17,563 bases of DNA, taken from assembly GCA_902373515.1 (NCBI GenBank), contig CABKML010000026.1, positions 1 to 17,563 of the forward strand. The letters run 5' to 3'. Source of the DNA: an uncultured Eubacteriales bacterium (GTDB lineage: Bacteria > Bacillota > Clostridia > Saccharofermentanales > Fastidiosipilaceae). The translations under genes and the position numbers were made by a program. Shown piece after piece: positions 6,803-14,587 of this stretch (positions are counted from its first letter, which is position 1; each line of letters starts with the position of its first letter). The notes under the pieces are model-generated. The model did not search any database. It was not told the origin of the DNA and saw nothing but the letters and a program-made list of their open reading frames with translations.

Positions 6803-9715
6803 ATGGAAATTATTAAAAAGATTTTTGGCACACATAGCGATCATGAAATTAAACGATTAATGCCGCTAGTTGAGAAAATTGAAAGTTTGGAACCTGAATA
6901 TTCCAAATTAAGCGAAGAAGAGTTAAAAGCTAAAACAGGTGAATTCAAAGAACGTTTAGCGCACGGAGAAACGACAGATGATATTCTGCCGGAGGCGTTC
7001 GCAACCTGCCGTGAAGCGGCATGGCGTGTTTTAGGGATGAAACATTACCGAGTACAATTAATAGGTGGTATTGTTCTGCATCAGGGCCGAATTGCTGAAA
7101 TGAAGACAGGTGAAGGTAAAACTTTAGTTGCAACTTTACCGGTTTATTTGAATGCTTTAACAGGTAAAGGTGTTCATGTAGTTACAGTTAATGATTACTT
7201 GGCCCAACGTGACTCTGAGTGGATGGGAAAAGTTTATCGCTACCTCGGCTTAACTGTCGGTTTGATTGTTCATGATTTGGATAATGACGAACGGCGGGAA
7301 GCATACAACAGCGATATTACTTACGGAACGAATAATGAGTACGGTTTCGATTATCTGCGGGATAACATGGTTGTTTATGAAAATCGCAGAGTGCAAAGAG
7401 ACTTGAATTTTGCTATCGTCGATGAAGTTGACTCTATTTTGATCGATGAGGCCAGAACACCTTTAATTATTTCAGGTCAAGGTGAAGATGCTACCGACAT
7501 GTATGAACGGGCGGATCGCCTGGTGCGAGGCATGAAGGCTTTGCATTTAACTGAAACCGACGAAAAACTGGAGCAGGATGAATATGCGGAAGATGCCGAT
7601 TACGTTGTAGATGAAAAGGCTCAAACTGCAGTTTTGACTCCGCGGGGCGTCAAGAAAACGGAAGCATATTTCGGCTTGACCAACTTAGCTGATGAAGCCA
7701 ATTATGATGTACAGCATTATGTTACCAATGCTTTGAAAGCTCATGGTACTATGAAGAGAGATCAGCAATATATTGTTCAAGATAATGAGATTATTATTGT
7801 TGATGACTTTACCGGTCGTTTGATGTACGGCAGACGTTATTCCGACGGTCTGCATCAGGCGATAGAGGCGAAAGAAGGAGTCGAGGTCAAGAATGAAAGT
7901 AAGACTTTAGCGACAATTACTTTCCAAAATTTCTTCAGAATGTACGGTAAACTTTCGGGTATGACAGGTACGGCAACTACGGAAGAACAGGAATTCAGAG
8001 AAATTTACAATTTGGATGTTGTGACTATTCCGACGAATAAGCCGTTGGCAAGAATTGATGAACCGGATGCTGTATTCAAGACGATTAACGGAAAATTAAA
8101 GGCTATCGTTAAAGAAGTCAAGAAAGCGCAGGAAGCGGGGCAGCCTGTTCTGGTGGGTACGGTTAACGTTGACAGTTCCGAGAGAATTTCGGCGATGTTT
8201 AAACTTAACGGCATTGAACATAATGTTTTGAATGCTAAACAGCATGCCAGAGAAGCTGAGATAATTGCTCAGGCCGGACGCTTGGGCCAAGTTACTATTG
8301 CTACTAACATGGCAGGCCGCGGTACCGATATTCTGTTAGGCGGTAATGCGGAATATTTAGCTTTGCAGGAATTGCGCAAATTAGGTTATGATGAAGAACT
8401 TATTGTTCAGGCTAATGCGTATAATGAAACTGATGAGCCGGCAATTTTGGCTATCAGAAAGAAGTATAAAGAATTGTATGAACAGTTCAAGAAAATAACT
8501 TCAGCTGAACACGAAAAAGTTGTGCAGGCCGGAGGTTTGTACATTATAGGTACAGAACGGCACGAATCTCGCAGAATTGATAATCAGTTGCGCGGACGTG
8601 CAGGCCGTCAAGGTGATCCGGGACGCAGTAAATTTTACTTGTCATTGGAAGATGAACTTTTACGTTTATTCGGAGGCAATTGGATTAAGAATCTTTTCGA
8701 TCGCTTAAATGTGGAAGAAGATCTGGAAATTCAGGCCCACTATTTGAGCCATAATATTGCTAATGCTCAAAAAGCGGTAGAAGGTCGTAACTATGCTATT
8801 CGTCGCCGAGTCTTTGAATACGATAATGTCATGAATAAACAAAGAGAAATTATCTATGATTTAAGACGTAAAGTTTTAGCCGGTGAGGAACTTAAACCGA
8901 TTTTTACCAAGCTGATTAAAAATACAGCGACTGATATAGTAAACTCTTATACGCACGGAGTTGAAAATTATCATGATATGGATTTCCGTTCACTTGCTAA
9001 CAAGTTGCTTTATATTTTCGGCGGAATTCCCAGTGTTGCTCGCTTGAATGAAATTGTTCATCTTTTGGCTGAAACTAAAGAGGGGAACGAAGAAGTTTGC
9101 TTGACTTTGTCAAACGGCGATAAATTCTATCCGGAGCGTTTCAGCAAGGAAGAATTGATTAATGATGTGATCGGTGAAGCTATGCAGCGTTATGAAGAGC
9201 GCGAAGCGGCTTTACCTGTTCCTGAATTAATGCGGGAAGCGGAACGTGTTATTTTGTTGCGGGTGATAGATGATCACTGGATGGAACATATTGATGCTAT
9301 GGATGATTTGCGTAATTCCATCGGAATGCGCGGTTACGGACAGCATGATCCGGTGGTCGAATATACCAAAGAGGGTTACGAGATGTTCGAGGCGATGAAT
9401 GATCTGATTCGGGAAAATGCAGTTCGTTTATTGATGCAGGCACAAATAACGGCGGAACATCCTTTGGAAAGACGGGAAAATACGCAAGAGCTGAGTGAAG
9501 ATAAGGAAGCAGGTTCAGGTGCTTATGAAGAAGTGCAAGAAGAGCAAAACGAATCTGAAACAACAGCTCAAGCAGATAGCGCAATTCCCGACAGCACGGC
9601 GCAACCTGTGAAAAGGGATAAGCGTAAAGTCGGCCGGAATGAAAATTGTTGGTGCGGCAGTGGCAAAAAATATAAGGATTGTCACTTGGCACAGGACCGC
9701 CGGAATAATGATTAA
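6803..9715 (+). CDS. secA: Preprotein translocase ATPase SecA
   Basis: This is the essential motor ATPase that pushes unfolded preproteins through the SecYEG channel at the cytoplasmic membrane. I chose the ATG at 6803 (970 aa): its N-terminus, MEIIKKIFG then EIKRLMPLVEKI, matches the SecA consensus, and AAGGA lies just upstream. An in-frame ATG at 6773 would add ten residues without a ribosome binding site. Visible features are the Walker A TGEGKT (102-107), DEVD (207-210, Walker B/DEAD), the long preprotein-binding and helical regions, the second-domain motifs NMAGRGTDI and LRGRAGRQGDPG, and a C-terminal acidic, Gln/Glu-rich linker. The protein ends in the SEC-C zinc motif, Cys949, Cys951, Cys960 and His961, which binds SecB or ribosomes in other bacteria. 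The amidohydrolase follows after 8 bp, likely co-transcribed. Confidence 0.98.
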   Translation: MEIIKKIFGTHSDHEIKRLMPLVEKIESLEPEYSKLSEEELKAKTGEFKERLAHGETTDDILPEAFATCREAAWRVLGMKHYRVQLIGGIVLHQGRIAEMKTGEGKTLVATLPVYLNALTGKGVHVVTVNDYLAQRDSEWMGKVYRYLGLTVGLIVHDLDNDERREAYNSDITYGTNNEYGFDYLRDNMVVYENRRVQRDLNFAIVDEVDSILIDEARTPLIISGQGEDATDMYERADRLVRGMKALHLTETDEKLEQDEYAEDADYVVDEKAQTAVLTPRGVKKTEAYFGLTNLADEANYDVQHYVTNALKAHGTMKRDQQYIVQDNEIIIVDDFTGRLMYGRRYSDGLHQAIEAKEGVEVKNESKTLATITFQNFFRMYGKLSGMTGTATTEEQEFREIYNLDVVTIPTNKPLARIDEPDAVFKTINGKLKAIVKEVKKAQEAGQPVLVGTVNVDSSERISAMFKLNGIEHNVLNAKQHAREAEIIAQAGRLGQVTIATNMAGRGTDILLGGNAEYLALQELRKLGYDEELIVQANAYNETDEPAILAIRKKYKELYEQFKKITSAEHEKVVQAGGLYIIGTERHESRRIDNQLRGRAGRQGDPGRSKFYLSLEDELLRLFGGNWIKNLFDRLNVEEDLEIQAHYLSHNIANAQKAVEGRNYAIRRRVFEYDNVMNKQREIIYDLRRKVLAGEELKPIFTKLIKNTATDIVNSYTHGVENYHDMDFRSLANKLLYIFGGIPSVARLNEIVHLLAETKEGNEEVCLTLSNGDKFYPERFSKEELINDVIGEAMQRYEEREAALPVPELMREAERVILLRVIDDHWMEHIDAMDDLRNSIGMRGYGQHDPVVEYTKEGYEMFEAMNDLIRENAVRLLMQAQITAEHPLERRENTQELSEDKEAGSGAYEEVQEEQNESETTAQADSAIPDSTAQPVKRDKRKVGRNENCWCGSGKKYKDCHLAQDRRNND

Positions 9716-9723
9716 GGTGCGGC

Positions 9724-11076
9724 GTGAAAACAACTTATTTTCGAGATTTCTATTTGCTTAATCCCGGGAGTGAGCCGCAGAAACGGATAATTCGTCATGC
9801 TTATGTCATTGTCCATGAGCGTCGGATAATTCATTGCGGGGAAGACAGGGAAGCAGCTGAAAAGTGTTGGTCGTCGTTGCAATTGCAGTTCGCTGCAAAT
9901 ATGCAGATATATGAAGGATACGGCAAAAAATTACTTTTGCCGGCCTTCATTAATTGTCATACGCATTTAGTAATGTCGCTATTTCGAAATTCAGCTGATG
10001 ACCAAAACTTACATGATTGGCTTTTTCAAACGATTTTTCCTTTGGAAAACAAGTTGAGAGAACGGGATTATCGAATAGGTACACAATTAGCTTGCTTGGA
10101 ATTGATTAAAAACGGTATCGCTGCTACTTTTGATATGTATGCAAGACCGGATTTGAGTATACCGGAGGTCATGCGAGCCGGTTTGCGTTATTTGCCCGGG
10201 ATTGATGATAAAGTCAGAGATAAGGATTTCAAGGCTTCTATTGACAAAAATATTATTGCCAAAATGCAGGATTTGGCGCAGGCTTACCCGCAGGAGCAGC
10301 TGAAATTGACTTATATGATACATTCCATTTATTTGTATCAAGATGACTTTTTCCCACAGGCAGCTGATTATTTGGCAGATAATCCGCAATTGCTTTTGCA
10401 AATGCATTTGTGCGAGACACAGAAAGAATATAGCGATTGTCTCAAAAGATTCGGCAAAAGTCCCGTTAAACAAATGGATGAATTCCGTTTGCTGGGTAAA
10501 GGAACAGTGGCAGCGCATTGTGTTGTTTTGACGGATGAAGATCGTGATATATTGGCCAAGCGACAGGTGACGGTCGTGCATAATCCGACTTCAAATTTGA
10601 AGTTGGGTAGCGGAATTGCCGATATTAAAGCTCTTTTGCAGCAGCAGATCAGAGTTTGTCTGGGTAGTGACGGCGCAGCGAGCAATAATAATTTGAATCT
10701 TTATAATGAGATGAAATTGGCAGCTTTATTGTCTAAAGGGCAATATCGGAGAGCCGATATTATAACTGCTTTTGATGTTTTGCAGATGGCTACTTGCAAC
10801 GGTTATAAGGCTGCAGGTCTGGGAGCCGGTGTAATTAAAGAGGGGGAGCTTGCAGATATTCAGGTTGTGAATCTTGACAGTGTTAATACTTTCCCGATTA
10901 ATGATTTGGCTGCTGCCGTTGTTTATTCGTTACAGACAGAACAGATAGAGTCGTTGATGGTTTTGGGGCAATTTGTTTATTACAAGAAAGAATACTTGAC
11001 TTTGGATGTAGAAAAAATAAAATACGAGGCTACTAAGTGTGTCGATTTTTTGCACAGTGATGTTCAAGCGCACTAG
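9724..11076 (+). CDS. Amidohydrolase, MTA/SAH deaminase type
   Basis: This 450-aa metal-dependent amidohydrolase most resembles 5'-methylthioadenosine/S-adenosylhomocysteine deaminases (MtaD/TrzN/SsnA branch), which convert the adenine ring to hypoxanthine with release of ammonia. The metal site is visible: His79-Thr-His81 in INCHTHLVMSLFR, a His in LLQMHLCET, a His in VAAHCVVL, and the Asp in CLGSDGAASNNN. The segment ADDQNLHDWLFQTIFPLE after the HxH is typical of this branch, as are HNPTSNLKLGSG and EMKLAALLSKG. The start is GTG with AAGGTG about 5 nt upstream. It sits 8 bp behind secA. The exact substrate cannot be fixed from sequence; guanine or cytosine deaminase relatives are alternatives. 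The cytosolic location is inferred from the lack of a signal peptide. Confidence 0.85.
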   Translation: MKTTYFRDFYLLNPGSEPQKRIIRHAYVIVHERRIIHCGEDREAAEKCWSSLQLQFAANMQIYEGYGKKLLLPAFINCHTHLVMSLFRNSADDQNLHDWLFQTIFPLENKLRERDYRIGTQLACLELIKNGIAATFDMYARPDLSIPEVMRAGLRYLPGIDDKVRDKDFKASIDKNIIAKMQDLAQAYPQEQLKLTYMIHSIYLYQDDFFPQAADYLADNPQLLLQMHLCETQKEYSDCLKRFGKSPVKQMDEFRLLGKGTVAAHCVVLTDEDRDILAKRQVTVVHNPTSNLKLGSGIADIKALLQQQIRVCLGSDGAASNNNLNLYNEMKLAALLSKGQYRRADIITAFDVLQMATCNGYKAAGLGAGVIKEGELADIQVVNLDSVNTFPINDLAAAVVYSLQTEQIESLMVLGQFVYYKKEYLTLDVEKIKYEATKCVDFLHSDVQAH

Positions 11077-11097
11077 AAATCGGGCCTCAGAAAATAT

Positions 11098-11127
11098 TTG
11101 TGCAATCAAGTTAAAGTCTAGTATAAT
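11098..11127 (+). promoter_or_regulatory. Predicted ssrA promoter
   Basis: A perfect -10 TATAAT (11122-11127) lies 20 bp before the mature tmRNA 5' end. A weak -35 TTGTGC (11098-11103) is 18 bp further upstream. The predicted start leaves a leader of about 14 nt, to be removed by RNase P. Confidence 0.55.
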
Positions 11128-11147
11128 AAAGGTAGCATTTCATTTTT

Positions 11148-11517
11148 GGGGATGTAAAGGCTTCGACAGGGTTGTTGAAGTTGGAATAGCGGGTAGAGGA
11201 TGCGCGTTGGCCTCTTAAAAAAACGGGCAAAAAATTTAGTTGCAAAAACTAATAGATTAGCTGTAGCTGCGTAAGCTCGGCCACAGATTCGATAAATCTG
11301 CTAGTTGAATATCTGTGTTAGTCAGCAGACCTTGAAAGTCGGAGGTTAAATTTTCCCATTTCAAGCTAAGCTTTGCCCTTGGAATTATTATGAAGCTACT
11401 TTTATCAGCGATTGTTCAACGTCTAACTGATGAAGGGAATTTTTAAAGTTTGGACTGCACCCGGAGAAGTTCCGACTAAGATGATTTTGGACACGAGTTC
11501 GATTCTCGTCATCTCCA
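11148..11517 (+). ncRNA. ssrA: Transfer-messenger RNA (tmRNA)
   Basis: One-piece tmRNA of about 370 nt that rescues stalled ribosomes and tags the unfinished protein for proteolysis. The 5' end GGGGATGTAAAGGCTTCGAC is the conserved start. The 3' end GAGTTCGATTCTCGTCATCTCCA gives a T-arm and the matching acceptor strand: GGGGATG pairs with CATCTCC (11510-11516) with one G-U, leaving A11517 as discriminator. CCA is not encoded. The tag frame is 11227-11274: resume codon GCA, then KNLVAKTNRLAVAA and TAA, a 15-residue tag with a hydrophobic ending of the usual kind (AVAA). The fourth-base-rich pseudoknot region lies between the tag and 11490. An ORF on the minus strand here is an artefact. Confidence 0.97.
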
Positions 11518-11533
11518 TTGTTTAATTGTAGCG

Positions 11534-11568
11534 GCAGAGTCGCTCCCGGCTCTGCTGTTTTATATTTG
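11534..11568 (+). terminator. Rho-independent terminator of ssrA
   Basis: A 9-bp stem GCAGAGTCG (11534-11542) with CGGCTCTGC (11547-11555), one G-U pair and a CTCC loop, is followed by TGTTTTATATTT. It starts 17 nt after the tmRNA 3' end. Confidence 0.85.
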
Positions 11569-11651
11569 TTGTTATTAAAATGCAATTTTTACTGAAAGTG
11601 CTTTTTGGTGCTTCATTTACTTGCTCTCTGATATATTTTACAAAAAAGACA

Positions 11652-11678
11652 TTGAATTCATAAATTATTGTATATAAT
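11652..11678 (+). promoter_or_regulatory. Predicted pilus operon promoter
   Basis: A perfect -10 TATAAT (11673-11678) is preceded by TTGAAT (11652-11657) at a short 15-bp spacing. It lies 33 bp before the first gene of the pilus operon, in an AT-rich gap after the ssrA terminator. The -10 is convincing and the -35 is tentative. Confidence 0.5.
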
Positions 11679-11711
11679 AACCTTGTCAAATGGAACGAAA
11701 GAGGTTAAAAG

Positions 11712-12275
11712 ATGATAGATAGGACGAAAATTTCGGCACTTCTAAGCGGAATAATTTATTTTGCTTCTTTTTTCTATCCTTTAACTTCTTTGGCGGCTGC
11801 TAACGGCGGCAACGATGCTGACGGTTCTAAGGGTGTTAACGGTAATAGAGCAGGGCAAGTACGTCCGGTTGTGCTTGATTCACCACAAACTCCTTATAAC
11901 GGTCAGGATAAGACGAAACCTGTGATTATCGGTGCTAGCGGTCAAGACGGGCAGATAGGCGGGCAAGCTGCACCAAGCGGTAACTCGAATGATAACTTGA
12001 GCGGTAATTCCGACGGTAATTTGAGCATTACCCCGAACAGTAACTCTAGCACTAACCCAAGCGGCAACTTAGGTAATGTCCCGAACGTTAACCCTAGCGA
12101 CAACAAATTAACGGATAAAGACAAGCAAGTGCAGGCGCAGAAGCCGGGAAATTCTACTGCTGCGGGTGAAAACCGGAATTTGAAGCGAAACAGACGTGAT
12201 TTGACGAGCACATCCTTAAATAATGATAATTATTTACCAGGGGGGGGATGGTCGCATGTTGTTATTTGCCGCTGA
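11712..12275 (+). CDS. Ancillary pilus/surface protein, N-terminal part (frameshifted at G8)
   Basis: This 187-aa ORF is the first part of a split gene. It opens with a signal peptide (M1 to about Ala30, ending SLAAA) after an AGAGG ribosome binding site. Residues about 90-140 are low-complexity Asn/Ser/Gly with a loose NxSGN-type repeat (encoded near 11974-12114). A basic segment RNLKRNRRDL follows. At a run of eight G (12240-12247) the frame leads to WSHVVICR and a stop. With seven or ten G the reading continues into the next ORF and gives one product of about 702 aa (seven G). In the sequence as given, only a short secreted fragment without any anchor would be made. Position in the operon matches cpa of the streptococcal FCT locus; sequence homology to Cpa is not evident. 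Confidence 0.65.
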   Translation: MIDRTKISALLSGIIYFASFFYPLTSLAAANGGNDADGSKGVNGNRAGQVRPVVLDSPQTPYNGQDKTKPVIIGASGQDGQIGGQAAPSGNSNDNLSGNSDGNLSITPNSNSSTNPSGNLGNVPNVNPSDNKLTDKDKQVQAQKPGNSTAAGENRNLKRNRRDLTSTSLNNDNYLPGGGWSHVVICR

Positions 12276-13821
12276 GCAGCCGGGTGAAAGTAGGGCGAAT
12301 TTTTCCGGAAACGGTAATTTCCAAAATTACGGTTCGGGCATTGCTTGGGATAAGAATTATACTGTATTTGCCGGAAGCAGTCCGGAACAATTGGAAAATG
12401 CCAAGCAAGCTTTTAATATTGAAAGAGTAATTGATTATAAGAATAGAACAATTACCTGGAAAGTTACTGTTTATAATAACGGTCGGAACAAAGGCTCTGA
12501 AATATCTTTTTGGCTGCCCAGCAAGCAAGGTCATGTGCAGAGTGTGGAGTATTCCGATGACGGCTTGAGCTTTAAACCGATTGCCGCCAAATGGTCGAGT
12601 AATAATATAGAAAGCTATAGAACAAGTTCAGATTTTTATAATAAAGGAGCGTACGGAGATCCTAATAATATAGTAAAATTGAAAAAACCCCACAAATTCA
12701 CGCATATAGTTGAAAAATGGGTTTATGGTCCTTTGGAAAAATCTGCCGGTGCCAACAATCCTGTTATTGAATCCTTGAAATGGCAATTTGATAAAGGTGA
12801 AATCGGCCAATATTATTCTTTGGCGCGCGCAGGAATTGCGCGCAATAGCAAGTATGTGTTCAAGTTTGTGACCAAGCATGAAAGTTATGAAAATTTGGCG
12901 CAGTTGCCCTTCGGTGTAGACTGGAGTGATAGAGGGGCTGCTATTGAGGCTAATTGGCAACATCGGTATATGTTTGTCGGCCCTTTCGGTGGGGCGTCCC
13001 GGCATAGATTGCAAACTCCGCCGATGACTTATGTAGAGGATACGGAGCATTTGAAAGTAGATGAAAAAAAAGAAGTGTTAAACAAAATTTATAATACTAC
13101 GTTGGCTTACTATAAAAATAAGGGTAGTGATCCGAGAAAATCCGGTTATCCTGAAGGTGATCCGTTCCTGGTTGCCCAAGAAGAATATGAACGGGCAACG
13201 AAAGAATTGGAAGAAGCCAAGAATAACAGCAGAATATTGATCAAAGACAACGGAGCCTGTGAAGTTACCTGGAAAGACGGGACTAAAAGTTATCTTAACA
13301 ATGTTGAAGATTACATAGCCAAGCTGGTACCGGGTATGGAGAAAGATTATGAAATGAAAGTTGATCCTCCTTATCAGGAGGTTAATGAGCACGAACCTAT
13401 TAAAGATATTAAAGTTTCTCTAGGTGGTAAGGAAATAGAGCTTAATACGCCTGAGGGCTATATTTTTGATAAACCTAAACTGCCTGCAGGCTTGAAGTTT
13501 GATGCTTCGGACCCTTTCGACAGCTTAAGCGATTGGGTAATTACAGGCACGATTACGGAAAAAATCGATTGGGATAAAGAAGGTAAGGATTATAAAGATT
13601 ATACTATTGAGGTAAGAGGTTATCCTGATTATAATAACGATAATCATATCTATGTTTCCGCTACTGCTTATATCAGAGTTAAGCGTGATATTTCCCAGAT
13701 CCCTGTCGGGGTACAGACAACGGCGAATGGCAGCGGATATAAATTCTTGTTGCTGTTGGCCGGAGCAGGTTTACTGACAAGTTCAATTCAGCGAAAGCAG
13801 AGGGAAAGAGAGGCTGAGTGA
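12223..13821 (+). CDS. Ancillary pilus/surface protein, C-terminal part (out of frame)
   Basis: This is the continuation of the preceding ORF in the +1 frame; the natural join is at the GAT codon at 12247. It could start alone only at ATG 12223 or 12256, neither with a signal peptide. The body (from ANFSGNGNFQNYGSGIAWDK) is a beta-rich, Asn/Tyr-rich extracellular region of unknown family. Residues about 315-335 are helical and charged (EEYERATKELEEAKNN). Residues about 382-490 resemble an Ig-like stalk domain (EHEPIKDIKVSLGG...LPAGLKFD...ITGTITE). The end has a hydrophobic segment at about 507-523 (FLLLLAGAGLL) and a QRKQRERE tail, an anchor layout. No LPxTG or PTG motif precedes it, only IPVGV. 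The stop overlaps the next start (TGATG), so this half is still coupled to sipA-like translation. Confidence 0.65.
   Translation: MIIIYQGGDGRMLLFAAEQPGESRANFSGNGNFQNYGSGIAWDKNYTVFAGSSPEQLENAKQAFNIERVIDYKNRTITWKVTVYNNGRNKGSEISFWLPSKQGHVQSVEYSDDGLSFKPIAAKWSSNNIESYRTSSDFYNKGAYGDPNNIVKLKKPHKFTHIVEKWVYGPLEKSAGANNPVIESLKWQFDKGEIGQYYSLARAGIARNSKYVFKFVTKHESYENLAQLPFGVDWSDRGAAIEANWQHRYMFVGPFGGASRHRLQTPPMTYVEDTEHLKVDEKKEVLNKIYNTTLAYYKNKGSDPRKSGYPEGDPFLVAQEEYERATKELEEAKNNSRILIKDNGACEVTWKDGTKSYLNNVEDYIAKLVPGMEKDYEMKVDPPYQEVNEHEPIKDIKVSLGGKEIELNTPEGYIFDKPKLPAGLKFDASDPFDSLSDWVITGTITEKIDWDKEGKDYKDYTIEVRGYPDYNNDNHIYVSATAYIRVKRDISQIPVGVQTTANGSGYKFLLLLAGAGLLTSSIQRKQREREAE
12240..12247 (+). repeat. Poly-G tract (G8) at frameshift junction
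   Basis: Eight consecutive G lie exactly where the two halves of the surface protein gene change frame. Loss of one G, or gain of two, joins them: CCA GGG GGG GAT GGT then reads Pro-Gly-Gly-Asp-Gly. As given, the gene is in the off frame. G tracts of this length are classic slipped-strand switches in other bacteria, and also a common place for sequencing error. Confidence 0.75.
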
Positions 13822-14363
13822 TGTTGTATAAAATCGGCGGTAAGCGGGGACGGGATCGACCGCAGGCGAAAGATCCGGTTATCCAAGCACTTTTGAAATT
13901 TCTTTTCAAGTTGGTGACAATACTCTTGTTGCTGGTGTTGGTGTTTAAGTTCGTGTTCGGTATTTATCGGGTAAATGATACGGCGATGGTTCCGAATGTT
14001 AACCCGGGAGATTTGATTTTCTATTATCGCTTGGATAAGAAGTATTTTGTCGGTGATACTGTTGTTTACAATTTCAAAGGGCAGACGAAACTGGCCAGAA
14101 TTGTAGCGTTGCCGGGAGATAAGGTGGATGTTGATGAGCACGGTTTGAAAGTTAACGGGTCTCGTCAATATGAGCCGAAGATTTTTAAGGAGACGCAGGC
14201 TTTCAAAGATGGTGTGAGTTTCCCTTTGCAGTTGGGGACGGATGAAGTTTTTGTATTGGCCGATAATCGGGATAAGGCTGCTGATTCCCGCCTTTTCGGA
14301 GCTCTTAAACGCAGTCAGATTAGTGGTAAGATATTCAACCTGATTCGTAGTCGGGGAATATAA
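13821..14363 (+). CDS. SipA-like inactive signal peptidase (pilus assembly factor)
   Basis: A 180-aa membrane protein with the type I signal peptidase fold but without the catalytic dyad. Start ATG 13821 overlaps the preceding stop (TGATG) and has AGAGG 7 nt upstream; a GTG at 13818 adds one residue. Residues 24-48 are one N-terminal membrane helix. Box B reads NDTAMVPNVNPGD where active enzymes have a Ser-Met pair, so the nucleophile position is Ala55. Box D reads KLARIVALPGD where active enzymes have KRV, so the general base position is Ala92. Box E is kept as LADNRDKAADSRLFG. Streptococcal SipA/LepA in the FCT pilus locus is likewise catalytically dead and needed for pilus assembly. The position between the ancillary protein and the major pilin is the same, which supports this role. 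Confidence 0.85.
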   Translation: MLYKIGGKRGRDRPQAKDPVIQALLKFLFKLVTILLLLVLVFKFVFGIYRVNDTAMVPNVNPGDLIFYYRLDKKYFVGDTVVYNFKGQTKLARIVALPGDKVDVDEHGLKVNGSRQYEPKIFKETQAFKDGVSFPLQLGTDEVFVLADNRDKAADSRLFGALKRSQISGKIFNLIRSRGI

Positions 14364-14398
14364 TAGTAAATAAAATAAAAGGATAGAAGGAAGAAAAA

Positions 14399-14587
14399 AT
14401 GAAAAAGTCATTTAATTTGAAAAAGTCGCTGGCGTTGGTGCTGGCGTTGGGTTTCTCAGCCTCATGTTTGGTCCAGGTGCAAGCCCTTGGTGGTCCGCAT
14501 CCGGGTGTTCCTCAAACACCAGTAAAACAACTTAAGATTAAAAAGTTCTTAATTTGCCGAGTGCTGATGTTAAGACACCGGCAGTGA
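14399..14587 (+). CDS. Major pilin (FctA-like), N-terminal part (frameshifted at A5)
   Basis: This 62-aa ORF has a strong ribosome binding site (GAAGGAAG) and encodes the signal peptide of the pilin (MKKSFNLKKS, hydrophobic core, cleavage likely after VQA at about residue 29) and the first strand of the mature protein (GVPQTPVKQLKIKK). At AAAAA (14540-14544) the frame leads to FLICRVLMLRHRQ and a stop. One extra A would read Lys-Lys-Val-Leu-Asn-Leu-Pro, the expected start of a pilin domain, and continue into the next ORF for a total of 410 aa. A -1 ribosomal shift at AAG would give the same protein. Confidence 0.7.
   Translation: MKKSFNLKKSLALVLALGFSASCLVQVQALGGPHPGVPQTPVKQLKIKKFLICRVLMLRHRQ

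Noticed and set aside
11388..11585. 65-aa minus-strand ORF
   Set aside because: It lies across the 3' part of ssrA and its terminator; open frame by chance.
12256..13821. Independent translation of the second half of the ancillary gene from ATG 12256 with the G run as ribosome binding site
   Set aside because: The product would lack a signal peptide although its C-terminus is a membrane anchor; fusion with the upstream ORF is more sensible.
13788..14411. 207-aa minus-strand ORF opposite the signal-peptidase-like gene
   Set aside because: The plus strand encodes a clear family member; the minus product has no recognisable features and no ribosome binding site.
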